In this document: piece by piece, positions 51,776 through 62,556 of the stretch
Numbering within the stretch: the stretch's first letter is position 1
Layout: each line of letters begins with the position of its first letter
Assembly: GCA_047967505.1 (NCBI GenBank)
Contig: CM106540.1
DNA length: 64,000 nucleotides
From: Dipteris shenzhenensis
Taxonomy: Eukaryota > Polypodiophyta > Polypodiopsida > Gleicheniales
Strand: one strand, 5' to 3'
Made by a program: the position numbers and the translations under genes
Notes under the pieces: model-generated
Database searches by the model: none
Told to the model about the DNA's origin: nothing
The model's input: only the letters and a program-made list of their open reading frames with translations

Positions 51776-54391
51776 GTCCAAGAATGCCTTAACTGCTGCT
51801 CATGTTTGCTGCAGGTTTGCTGCTCCAGAAGATGTGATCACAACACCTTGCTGCCCTAGAAGACAGCCAAGGTCCAGCCTCTAGGAAACTCAGTCTGCAA
51901 CACACCTTCCACTCTCCTTCACCCTCAGTGTGAGGCCCAAGGGAGTGGCTTCTGGCTGCTCCTGTCTGCTCCTTTTCTTGCTGAATGTTGGATGAATTAT
52001 GAGGCCCTGGGCCTCTCCTTTTATAGGTCCAAAGGCCCTGTCAAATGGCCTACCCAGCAGGGGGATGAATCGACCCCCTCTGGCCGACTTGGTTGGCTGG
52101 CCCAAGCCTAACCAACTCTATATAAGGCCCTAGCCAGGCCCTTTTGGGCTGCTGCTAGGCCGCCCTTTGTTGCTGCTAGAGACCTTATTGCAGGCTGTAC
52201 ACTTGCCCATACACCCCCGCCATGCTGTGCCATGCTACAGCCCTTTGCTGGCACCATGTCCTGCCCGTACTCCTTCCGTACATTGCCCTGCAGCAGCCCG
52301 TACTGATCTGTACAGTGGCTGATGTCATCGCGCATTTGTTCTAGGCTCTTTCAGCCCTCCAACCTTCCAAGTATGTTCTGAGGTGTGCTACCCACATGGC
52401 AGCCCATGTGCTGCCCATGTGGCAGCCCTTCCTCTCCTTTTCTTTTGGGCACATGCCCTAGGTCTCCCTCCCCCATGCTCTTCTCATATGGGGGCTTACA
52501 GATGGGGAGGTGACCTTTCCAACACCCCCTCTCACCGACACATTTCGGCCCAATGCCAACACGTTGATAAAAGAAAAGGGGGAAAACTGGATAGTCCCTA
52601 AGCAATCTAGAATAGCTCAATGACCTTATCCACTCCTCCCAAACCAAAGGAAATGCTCCCTCACTAACAAGACTTTAGATATTTTATCCAAGAGTGAATC
52701 ATTTAAAGGGAAAAAAAGTGACAGGTTTCCAGATAAAAGACACTTGATTTATTCAAGAGAGGTTCTCTTCATTACAAGATTGAAACACTCCAAAGAACAC
52801 TTCATGTACTTCAGGACGTAACTCAAGGAATAAATATATCACATCACTTCCGAAGTACACCTTGGAATGAATGAACTGAGGCCGGGAACCAAGTAGATCA
52901 AAACACCAAGTGAGGCTCTCAAGACTAGAGCGCTTACAACACTTTAGAGCAAGATATCCGAGCACCACTACCACAAGAGTCCCCCACAACAAATAATCAC
53001 AAGACAACACAGATCTTGCTGTTAATTCAGGAAAACAATCCCCAGAACAGAGAGCACTCAAGCCACCAATGAATCCCACTCCTACGATCAAAATTCCCAA
53101 GGCATCACTTCAGAAAAAAACAGTGGATCCTTTGCAGATTTGAAGGTACTCCATCCTGTCAACACCAAATGAGAACTCTAGCCAGAGATAGGCTGAATCA
53201 AACTATTCGATTCTGGAAACTCAGCAGCTTCACACCAACAAACGATCCTTCTCCTGACTGCTAGGAGTCACGGAACAGCAACAAGTAGATACACAATTCC
53301 AAGGCCCAAACGTCTTTTTCAATGCAACTTTAACTGGAAGCGATCAGCCTAGAAGAATCGAAACGCTTCCTCTGAGTAGCATCAATCACAACTAACTCTC
53401 GTACAACTTGCTCGATCAACAGAAAGAAATGGGAATCAGCTCCTTTAGATTCTTGTTCCTTCTTTCCTGAGGATGAACTCTTCACGCCCTCTTTGCAGCA
53501 GCAAATTGATGCAGACCAGCAAGCTACTTCATTCGTCACAAAAACCCACGTACATATCAAGAAATGAATACCTTCAAGAACAAAATGATGAGCGATGGCT
53601 TCGCTTTCTTGCTGGTGTCCAGAGAATGAAGAAGAAAAGCTGCCTTCTTTGGTAAGAGATGTCGATCCAGCCCACAATTCCTCCTTGCAATCTTCCACAA
53701 TCAGTAACATCATTGCATGGCTTCCAGCAACCACATCCGGTGTCGATTCTTCCCCCAAATGGAGCACTGAAATCAGCACGTCGATCGTCCTTCTCCACAT
53801 CGCACAGGTTTCCGGAATTCTTTTACCCACGTATCATTTTTGATTTCTTTCTTGTCTGGAGTAACCTTGGCATACATTCTCATTTTTCTCCAAAGGTTTT
53901 TTACCACTCTCCTTTGCTTACATAGAATCACCCCATGGCAAATTTAATTGCACATTTGGCCCCCTAGGCACACTTTCTACACACACTTTTCACATGCAAT
54001 TTTGCCTTGTATGCAAACCCACATTAACCAGCTAAAAGCCCGTTGACCTGACAACAAAAAAACCCCAAAATCCCATCCCATCATGAACACGGTGACCCGG
54101 AAAAAAACCCCACAATTACACATAATTTTGGACATGTTACCCCCCAACACATGACCCTTGGATACCCTTGCTCTGATGTGATTGGTGTAGCACTTGGAGA
54201 TTCATCATCTCCCATTGGGGCCCTTGCAGAGTTTTATTCAACTTAAAAAAAATATTTACATCACATCATATATATTTTTTTGAAAAATGTCCTTGGAACA
54301 AAAAAGCCCCATCATCTGCTAGCTAAGTGTACCTATGTGCCTACCCCTTATTATGTACAGTGCACAAGAGCTTACTACATTTTTTGACCTA
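51776..54391. other. Unassigned stretch between two Gypsy pol regions
   Basis: 51780-52650 is GC-richer, with reiterated GCTGCCCATGTGGCAGCCC-like text near 52390-52425. 52680-54391 probably holds the 3' non-coding part and LTR of the Gypsy pol at 54392-56200, since it lies directly 3' of it on the minus strand. TGTGTTGGGGGG at about 54152 (-) could be an LTR start, but no purine tract or second LTR confirms it. Open frames here (for example 53330-53830, -) show no known domain. Confidence 0.35.
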
Positions 54392-56200
54392 TCATATTTG
54401 CCCACACCCAAGACTGCAGACATTCATGTCTTGCAGCTCGGAGTTGAACATGTGCTTCAACTCAAATGAAAGATTTTCATCCATAAGACTTTCTGCTTTA
54501 TCTGCTACTATCACCATTGGTCCACACGAGCTTACTTGTATGATCCTGACAACATATTTCTTCAATCTTAAACCATTAACCCGATTCTTATGCATCTTGC
54601 CATCCAAGTCTTCAAGCTGATATGAGCCATTGGAGTACCTCTTCAACACACGGTACGGTCCTTCCCACTTGGTCACAAACCTTGTCTTGAATGTGAAGTC
54701 CAGCTTACTATCATAATGCAGAACTAAATCCCCTTCCTTGATCTTTTTATCCTTGTATTTCAGATTTATCTTTTGCTGCTTTTTCTCCTGAGCCATTGCA
54801 TAGTGTTCTACAGCTTTCTGCCTATCCAACTGAACTTCCTGCATGTCAAGCAATCGATTCTAATAAGCTGTACTTGGCTTTTCTTCCATCTTCATCAGCA
54901 TCTGGAGAGCTGGAATCTCTACCTCTAGTGGCAATAGTGCTTCCTTCCCATAAATTAAATGAAAAGGTGAAAACTGAGTTCCCTCTTTTACTGCAATCCT
55001 GTATGCCCACAAAGCTGAAGGTAAAGCCTGATCCCAACTCTTCTCATTAGTCCTCATCATCTTAGCCATGATATTTCAAACTTCCCCATTAAAATGCTCA
55101 TTCATAGCATTACATTGGGGGTAATAAGGAGTAGCATATCTGTGCTTGATTTTCAGTTTTTCACAAAGCAAATCCATTAATTCACTCCAAAAGCCTGGTC
55201 CTCTATCAGACACCAATTCTAAGGGCATGCCATAACGACAACAGATATCCTCATACACAAACTTGCAAACTGATTTTGCATTTACTGATCGTACCGCTTT
55301 TGCTTCAGCTCATCGAGACAAATAATCAACAACTGTGAGTAGGTAACAGTTCCCTCTCGCTGTCATTGGTGGTGGACCAACAGCATCGATTCCCCACTTC
55401 TCAAAAATATCAAAAGCAATCACTACATTTCTTAGTTCTGGATGCAAGATCCTCTTTCCCATTTGTTGGCACTGAAAACAAGACATACACCAATGTCTTA
55501 TATCTCTCTGTAAGGAAGGCCAAACATAGCCTTCTGTCAAAATCTTCCTTAACATGATCTTAAATGCAAAATGGCCGCCACAGATGCCTTCATGATTTGC
55601 TTCCAGTATATGCTGGATCTCATCACGCCAAGGTACTCTTCTGAGTATCAGGTCAGCTCCTTTCATGTATAAAACATCACCAATCAAACAATAAGGCTGA
55701 CTTGTCTTCACGAACCTATATCTCTTTTGTTTGGGAACTTCTTCAGAAACTTTTCCAAACAACAAAAACTTTTCCACCAAAGTCAAGAATTCTCTACCCC
55801 TATAAAGAGGTTCCTGTACTCTCACTGCTTGTATATGTGGCTCAGCCAACTCTTCGGCAGCATTATGAGCCTCCAAGTTTAGACTCCTCACAACATGATG
55901 CAAGCTCCAGGCCTCAAGCTGTCTCAACTGCTTCCTAATGACATTCAGCCAACTCCTTAAATGCAAATGCTTTGTCTTCCAGACTCCCAAGATTTGCTTG
56001 ACAACTATTAAGGCATCACCCTTGATCATTAATCTCTTGATTCCCAAACTGATACATACCTTCAAGCCTTCATATAATGCTGCATATTCAGCTTCATTAT
56101 TACTGCATGCGTTAAGCTGAATACCCAATTTATGAATCTGCCTCTGTTTGAGGGGAGGGGTTCCTATCCTTCCGGAGGTGTTACCGGAGGCCAAAGGCCA
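54392..56200 (-). pseudogene. Tat/Athila-lineage Gypsy pol: plant-type second RNase H and integrase
   Basis: One continuous minus frame interrupted by three stops (TGA about 55310, TGA about 55075, TAA about 54860). Second RNase H: NNEAEYAALYEGLKVCISLG, IKGDALIVVKQILG, EAHNAAEELAE, the type known from Tat/Ogre elements. Integrase: zinc finger HEGICGGHF with CMSCFQCQ; WGIDAVGPP (first Asp); LVSDRGPGFWSEL (second Asp); NEHFNGEV (Glu). The C-terminal part is LVLHYDSKLDFTF, WEGPYRVLKRYSNGSYQLED, RVNGLRLKKY. RT lies upstream and is absent, because the frame degrades near 56200. Confidence 0.88.
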
Positions 56201-56340
56201 CTGGCGTGAGAAGCATGAGTTTTGCAATGCTCTAATGCAATGGATCGTGCAGAGCGCACCGTGCAGTAGTGTGCGAGTGTCGTATGCTATACTGCAGTGA
56301 ACGACGACGTACGAGTGCACTATGCTAAATGACAATCACC

Positions 56341-57298
56341 GGTGAACTCCACAACATAAGCTAAAATAAGAAAATCCTACACTGGTGAACAATCCCCATA
56401 TCGGGAAGAGACAAGAGATGAGAAAGTGACCAAGTTGGCCAAAGTACATATCACTGGACGTGTCCCCAGGTCACAAGTCGCAAGTCACAAGAATACACAA
56501 GTCGCAAATCACAAGAATACACAGGTCTATCCCCATAGTAGACAAAGGGTACACACAAGTCTCTCCACATTCTCTCCTTGGCGAGCTCGTAGCTCTAGCC
56601 TCTCTCTCTCCTCACTCTCCTCTCTTTCGCTGCCTTGCCGAATGCCGAATGCCCCCTTTTCTCTCTCCCTTCTCCTTCATCCTCATCCCCCGCCTTGGAG
56701 GGTCCCTTCTTCGCTGAGAATCCGCCCCTTTCTTCCCATTGGTCATCCTCTTATCGCCTTAGCTGTTGAGGATAGCCGTTGCGCCGCTGGCTCTCTTGAT
56801 GGCTTCGGCGACTTCCTGACTCCCTGACTCGCCAGCCTGATGGTATAAATTCTCCATGTGCAGGTGAGCTGGTTCACCGCATCTCTTGATGGCTTCGGCG
56901 ACTTCCTGACTCCCTGACTCGCCAGCCTGATGGTGTAAATTCTCCATGTGCAGGTGAGCTGGTTCACTGCACCACTGCACCACTGTATCACTGAACCACT
57001 GTGTAAATATAAATACTCCTGACTGCTCCATGTGCTAAGCTCACTCTCCAGGTGTGCAGCTCTTGGTGAGATCACTTTGGACACGGTACTCCTGGTTGAC
57101 CTGTGTCGACCTGTGGTTGACCTGTGTCGACCTGTGGTTAACATGTGTCGACTTGTGGTTGACAGCCTCGGACAGTACTCCTGGATGAACCCGTGTGATC
57201 GCGTGGCTAACTTGTGTTGACACATGGTCAACATGTGGTCAACAGATGTCGTCATGTGGTCAACGCCTGTCGACAGGTGGTCGTGTGATAAGGTAACA
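56341..57298 (-). repeat. Putative 3' LTR of the Tat-like element, with internal tandem repeats
   Basis: Starts TGTTACCTTATCACACG on the minus strand after a purine tract. It contains a 21-bp minisatellite (three units, 57095-57157, GTTGACCTGTGTCGACCTGTG on +) and a 90-bp tandem duplication (56793-56882 and 56883-56972). The 3' boundary is uncertain. The partner 5' LTR is outside the window. Confidence 0.5.
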
Positions 57299-57312
57299 GT
57301 TTCCCCCGCCAC
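57299..57312 (-). other. Polypurine tract of the Tat-like element
   Basis: The minus strand reads GTGGCGGGGGAAAC directly before TGTTACC. The position (between last ORF and LTR start) and the composition fit the plus-strand primer of an LTR retrotransposon. Confidence 0.6.
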
Positions 57313-57644
57313 GATCATTCACCGTCCCGGTGAATAGAAAGGGAGGACGAATCTGTCAAAGAAAAATAAAAATGAACTTACAAACCATTGATATGGTGAT
57401 GGAGTGGGAAAAGGAAAGAGTACAGACCATGTGGTTGGCCGTGGGAGTAATCCAAGATTTGTATTAAGTTGAAACGTGAAAAATAAACTGCTGTATGATA
57501 AGGGACAGCATGGAAAATTGCAGAAAAGCCTGAGTATATCTTGAGGTAAAACACTGATATTTACAGTGAGGGCCAAACAGCTTGGCAAAATCTAACAGTG
57601 CAAAAAAAAAAAACCCAAACACCAACAGCCATGTATCAACCCTT

Positions 57645-60367
57645 CTATGAGATTACGGAGGGTGGTAAAGCTGCAGCCTGTTCCTCTGCCTTCTCCTCTT
57701 CCGCCTTCGTATTTGGCTCTGTGGCTTTTTGCGCATCCCTTTGCTCTGGCTCAGTCATAGGTATCTGTGGATGGGGTGCTTCCTCCTCACACTCAAGCGT
57801 GTCCATCACATTTCTCAAATTTTCATACTTGTCTTTATATCGGTGGTATCGCCGGTAGTAATGATCCTTTTGCTCTTGCAAGGTGGACTGGGAAATCTGG
57901 AGGGTGGCCAAGTGCATCCGAAGAGCTGTGAATTCTTCCTCCATGGATGAACGCTTCTTTTCCAATTCAACCACTCTGGATTCTGATTTTTCTTTGGCAA
58001 TCTCGGAGGAAGACAAAGACTCTTTTAACTTGGTAATCTCCTGGTGAAATCTGGTCACCTCCGTGACATGCTGGCTGTGCAAAGTTGCCAGAGCTGCAGC
58101 ATGTTGGCTGCGTAAAGATGTCATTGCTGCTTCCCATTCCTGCCTGTGATTATGGAGGCGATCCTCAAGGGCAGCCTTCTGAATATTCCAAGCGATGTCA
58201 CGCTCATGTATTGCTGAGTCCTTCTCTTTCTGCCACCTTTCCTCTTGTTGTCGAAGTGTCACGCTAGTGGCGCGCTGCTGGGCTGCCTGAGCTCTCTCGA
58301 ATTCTAACTTTAAATGTTGCTGTTGAGAGAGGAGCTTATGAGCATAACCTGTGGAATTGAAGACCGCTGTCCCAAGCTGCGTGAAGGTGTGGTCCATGAT
58401 ACGCTGAGCAAGATGCAGGGACCTTTTCATCCACGCATACCTGTCGCTGTAATTCATCCTGTCTGCCAAATTAATGACGTCCCCCAATTCCTCAAACATG
58501 TCAGGGAGAGCTCCCTCTTCCTCGGTTGACAGGTTTCCTGTAGGTGCCAATTTGTCCAAGTGCACAAAACATGTCGGGGCCCTGGAGATCTTTTTGTTCT
58601 GTGCGAGGCAGTCCTGCAAGGGAATGGTGAAGATTTGAGTGAGATCCTCCTCTTCCCCACATACTGGTGAGCGTTTTTTGTGAAGGACAGATAGTAGTTG
58701 GCTGTAATCTTCATTCTGTTTTTCCACCAGGGAAATATTTGAAAGAGGTGGGCCCGATGAAGCAGCTATGTAAGCTGTGAACATATCATTCTCATGAAGG
58801 GGTGGGCAATCCACAGATTTGGGCAGAATCCCTCCCTCAAATACCTCCTCTGATGCTGAAGTGGCCGATGGAGCATCTCCGCGAGAGGGGCTCCCACTCC
58901 CGCCGTCTCTAGTCCTGTCTCTGCCTAGGGAGGCCGAAATGTGAAGTACACCCTGGGATGACATCTCCTGAGAAAGCCCGTGGGAGTGGGAGTCGGGTCC
59001 TAGGCTAAGATTCAGGTCCAACACCTGGTCCAAAACATGGTCAGAGGTCGCCTGAACTGTGGTGATGACTGCATCGGTGAAAGTGGTAGGGAGTGAAGAC
59101 GAAACAGCTGCAGTCCTTCGTAACAATACACCTGTCGAGGAAGTCCCGGGTACAACAGTTGTCGTCACTGGTACAACAGGAGGTGTACCTGGTGCAATCC
59201 CTCTCATTGAAAGTCTGGAGATCGCCGGAGAAGCCTGGACAAGTGTGACTGATGGAGAGGCAAGTCCTGGCACGGGCACGACTGATGGAGATACAAGACA
59301 TGTCACTGATGGTAACCCTGTGGCACCGGTAACAGAATATACTGAAGAAGCTCCGGTGCAGACTTCATGAGGTGGCACTCCCGAGGTGTCCTCCTGAGCG
59401 AAAGAGGAGAAGAGGCAGTCCCGGGGGAAGGAACACTGGAAGTGACAGTGAACGATGTGGAAGAGGGGGTGACAGGAGGGGAGAGAGATGATGAAGGGAG
59501 GCGACCTGTGACAAGGGGAGGAGGGTTGGCCTTCCACTGATGAAGTAAGAAGGTGAGGTGGGGCCCACAAGTACAGGTATATGTGCCCCGACGCTTGCGA
59601 ACTGTGTTACGAAAGGCAGAGTAGAAGAGTGAGGCGAAATCATAGGGAGTGACCGAGAGAATGGAGTCTAAGGTAGAATGGATCGCCGTGGTGATGAAGA
59701 AGTGGCCTGGGGCAGAGTAGAAGTGTGTGAACAAATACCTCGCTAGAAGCGCCTCTCGGCTGTTTCCCTCGAGAACTTTCTTGCACTCATGTCCTCTGCG
59801 ATGAGTTTTACAGGTAGACAAGAAGGACAGGAATGTGGGTGAGCCGGTGTGAGGTGGCAAAAAGGGAAGTGTGGGAAGACGGAGATATGTGGATACGAGA
59901 CTAGGAGTGAACATGTGACGGGAATTCAAGAATCCGAATGTGTCTGTTGCAAAGTCATAAGACTGAATGAACGCAGTACACATTTGGACATCCACCTGGG
60001 GAAGTGTGACATCATCAAACTCCACGAGAGACATGCGGGCTATCTCATCAGGTGACAAGATGCTAGACAGCTTGAGTGTGGGATCGAGGAAAGGTTTGAA
60101 AACCACCCGAATGATCGAGGAGGATGAAGCTGGGGGTGGAAGATCACAAGCTGTACTTTGTGGGGCCAAATCACCGCCACCGTTACTGTGACCACTGTGC
60201 CCACTGGATGCCTTGGATGGTGTTTTGATTGTACCTGTGGGGGGCAGATAGTCAGAGCCTCCATGATTTGAATCAGAGGAACTCGAAAAGGGGGATAGCT
60301 CCTCATCCGATATGATAGTGATCCTGTCGGAGGGAGGTGAATCTGCAGCTGCTCGAGGTCGTTTCAA
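57645..60367 (-). CDS. Element-borne coiled-coil protein of unknown function (about 900 residues, one frameshift)
   Basis: Two overlapping frames form one product: 60367-59303, then 59570-57645, with the switch probably near 59400. The N-terminal part is acidic and Ser-rich (DRITIISDEELSPFSSSSDS), then a globular region of about 200 residues with VDVQMCTAFIQSYDFATDTF, FTPSLVSTYLRLPTLP and LLARYLFTHFYSAPGHFF. Its layout resembles putative plant transposon-protein domains seen with Athila-type elements; this is inference. A Ser/Thr/Pro/Val-rich middle follows, then NLADRMNYSDRYAWMKRSLH and a coiled coil of about 200 residues (EERWQKEKDSAIHERDIAW, VTRFHQEITKLKESLSS), ending in an acidic tail. 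No membrane segment was seen. A relative lies at 43985-46207. Function unknown. Confidence 0.7.
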
Positions 60368-60542
60368 AGTGCTCTATGGTGTAGACCCGGCACCCAGGTC
60401 ATCAGTGGTGCGTTTGCCAAGTGATGCCATGGAAGATGGTCCCGATCCTGTCGTGTGGCCTGCTCAAGCCCGATGGAAGTCAACGAATAAAGTATCGCGG
60501 GGTAATCTGGGTTTGTACTTGTGGTGAGAGGCACGGGTAGGC

Positions 60543-60869
60543 ATGAACGATGGCGTCGTATGGAGAGGAAAAGAGTACGGAGGGGGTGTCGATGTCGAGG
60601 TCTGGAGAGGCAAGGAGGGAGGAGGAGGTGTTGATGTCGAGGTTAAGCAAGAGAATACTTTAGCAGAGCCACCAGTGCAGGCCCATGCTTCGATGGAGAG
60701 GAAAAGAGTGAGGAAGGGGGGTCGGTGGAGAGGGAGAGTAAAAGGACAGATGTAGACTAGGGGGGAGGAGGGGGGCTGGAGCTAGGAGGGTAGGTGATGC
60801 AGAGGGTGTAGGGAGGAGAAGGGGGGAGAGTTGCTCCAGAGAGGGGGACGTAGGCAGATAGAGGGGGGC
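60543..60869. other. G/A-rich lead-in to the tandem array
   Basis: Contains GGTGTCGATGTCGAGGT-like reiterations (60580-60650) and purine-rich text on the + strand. No gene: the open frames come from composition. Confidence 0.5.
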
Positions 60870-61870
60870 TGCGCAGGAGAGAGGGGGAGGGGCAGGGTGG
60901 TGTGTAAAGGGAGAGCGGGGAGGGGCTGTTGCGCAAGAGAGGGGGAGGGGACTGTTGCGCAGTAGAGGGGGAGAGGGGAAAGGTGGTGGGTAAAGGGGAA
61001 GAGGGGGGGGGGGGCCTGTTGCGCAGGAGAGGGGGAGGGGACTGTTGCGCAGGAGAGGGGGAGAGGGGAAGGGTGGTGGGTAAAGGGGGAGAGGGAGGGG
61101 GGGCCTGTTGCGCAGGAGAGGGGGAGGGGGCTGTTGCGCAGGAGAGGGGGAGGGGACTGTAGCGCAGGAGAGGGGGAAAGGGCTGTTGCGCAGGAGAGGG
61201 GGAGGGGACTGTTGCGCAGGAGAGGGGGAGGGGGGGGACAGGTGGTGGGTAAAGGGGGAGAGGGGGGGGGGCTGTGGCGTAGGAGAGAGGAGAGGGGAAG
61301 GGAGGGGGGTAAAGGGGGAGAGGGGGGGGCTGTGGCGTAGAAGAGGAGAGGGGGGGACAGGTGGTGGGTAAAGGGGGAGAGGGGGGGGGGGGGCTGTGGC
61401 GTAGGAGAGAGGAGAGGGGAAGGGAGGGGGGTAAAGGGGGAGAGGGGGGGGGGCTGTGGCGTAGAAGAGGAGAGGGGGGGACAGGTGGTGGGTAAAGGGG
61501 GAGAGGGGGGGGGCTGTGGCGTAGGAGAGAGGAGGGGGGGAACGGAGGGGGGTAAAGGGGGAGAGGGGGGGGCTGGTGTGCAGGAGAGGAGGAGGGGGGG
61601 GAAGGGTGGTGGTAAAGGGGGAGAGGGGGGGGCTGTTGTGCAGGAGAGGAGGAGGGGGGGAGAGTGGTGGGTAAAGGGGGAGAGGGGGGGGCTGGTGTGC
61701 AGGAGAGGAGGAGGGGGGAAGGGTGGTGGTAAAGGGGGAGAGGGGGGGGCTGTTGTGCAGGAGAGGAGGAGGGGGGGAGGGTGGTGGTAAAGGGGGAGAG
61801 GGGGGGGCTGTTGTGCAGGAGAGGAGGAGGGGGGAAGGGTGGTGGTAAAGGGGGAGAGGGGGGCTGTTCA
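60870..61870. repeat. G-rich minisatellite, about 1 kb, G-quadruplex-prone
   Basis: Units built from GTTGCGCAGGAGAGGGGGAG and GGTGGTGGGTAAAGGGGGAG, shading into GTGGCGTAGGAGAGAGGAG and GTTGTGCAGGAGAGGAGG variants, with G runs up to 14. Nearly all G is on the + strand, so the element's sense strand is C-rich. Long minus-strand frames (62255-60660 and 62232-60757) read as Pro/Ser/Leu repeats and are an effect of the repeat, not evidence of a protein. Confidence 0.88.
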
Positions 61871-61871
61871 A

Positions 61872-62160
61872 AGGGTGGAAAGAGAAGGTGTTTGTAAGAG
61901 AGAGGTAGGAGTTGGACAGAGGGTGGAAAGAGAAGATGTCTGTAAGAGGGAGGTGGAAGTTGGACAGAGGGTGGAAAGAGAAGGTGTTTGTAAGAGAGAG
62001 GTAGGGAGTTGGACAGAGGGTGGTTAGAGAAGGTTTTTGTAAGAGAGAGGTAGGAGTTGGACATAGGGTGGAAAGAGAAGGTTTTGGTAAGAGAGAGGTA
62101 GGAGTTGGACATAGGGTGGAAAGAGAAGGTTTTTGTAAGAGAGAGGTAGAAGTTGGAGAG
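61872..62160. repeat. 48-bp tandem repeat, six units
   Basis: Units start at 61872, 61920, 61968, 62017, 62065 and 62113 with the text AGGGTGGAAAGAGAAGGTGT and then TTGTAAGAGAGAGGTAGGAG. A frame-preserving period of 48 gives a 16-residue repeat on the minus strand. Confidence 0.88.
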
Positions 62161-62259
62161 AAGGTAGAAGGAGAAGGAGTCTGTAAAACAGGATGAAAAG
62201 GGAAGGCCGTAGTTAGAGAGAGAAAGTGACACAGAGTGAAAAGGGGAGGCCGCATTTAA

Positions 62260-62520
62260 AGGGTGGTCATTTAGAGAGAGAGTGGCACGGGATGAAAAAA
62301 GGTGGTCACACTTAGAGAGAGAAAGTGGCTCGGGTGAAAAATGGAGGGCTTACTTAGAGAGAGAAAGTGACACTCGGGTGGAAAGAGAAGGACCCATTTA
62401 GAGAGAAAAATTGGCACCAAGGGGAGAGAGGAGGAGCCATGTAGAGAGAGAAAGTGACACGGGGTAGAGAGGAGGACCCTTGTAGAAAGAGAAAGTGGCC
62501 CTCACTCAGAGGGAGAAGAT
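62260..62520. repeat. Diverged 45-60-bp repeats with TTAGAGAGAGAAAGTG core
   Basis: About six units at 62271, 62312, 62356, 62399, 62441 and 62485 share (T)AGAGAGAGAAAGTGRC. They sit between the 48-bp array and the end of pol, so three distinct repeat types follow the integrase in succession. Confidence 0.75.
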
Positions 62521-62556
62521 GTCACCAGGAAGGAGAAGGACTAGGAGGGTGTTTTC

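Noticed and set aside
53330-53830. 166-codon Ser/Cys-rich frame on the minus strand
   Set aside because: Overlapping frames on both strands are of similar length. No domain is visible, and it is probably non-coding sequence downstream of the Gypsy pol.
60660-62255. 531-codon and 491-codon proline-rich frames on the minus strand
   Set aside because: Both frames are open over the same G-rich tandem repeats and read as Pro/Ser/Leu repeats. Two frames open at once shows the effect comes from base composition.
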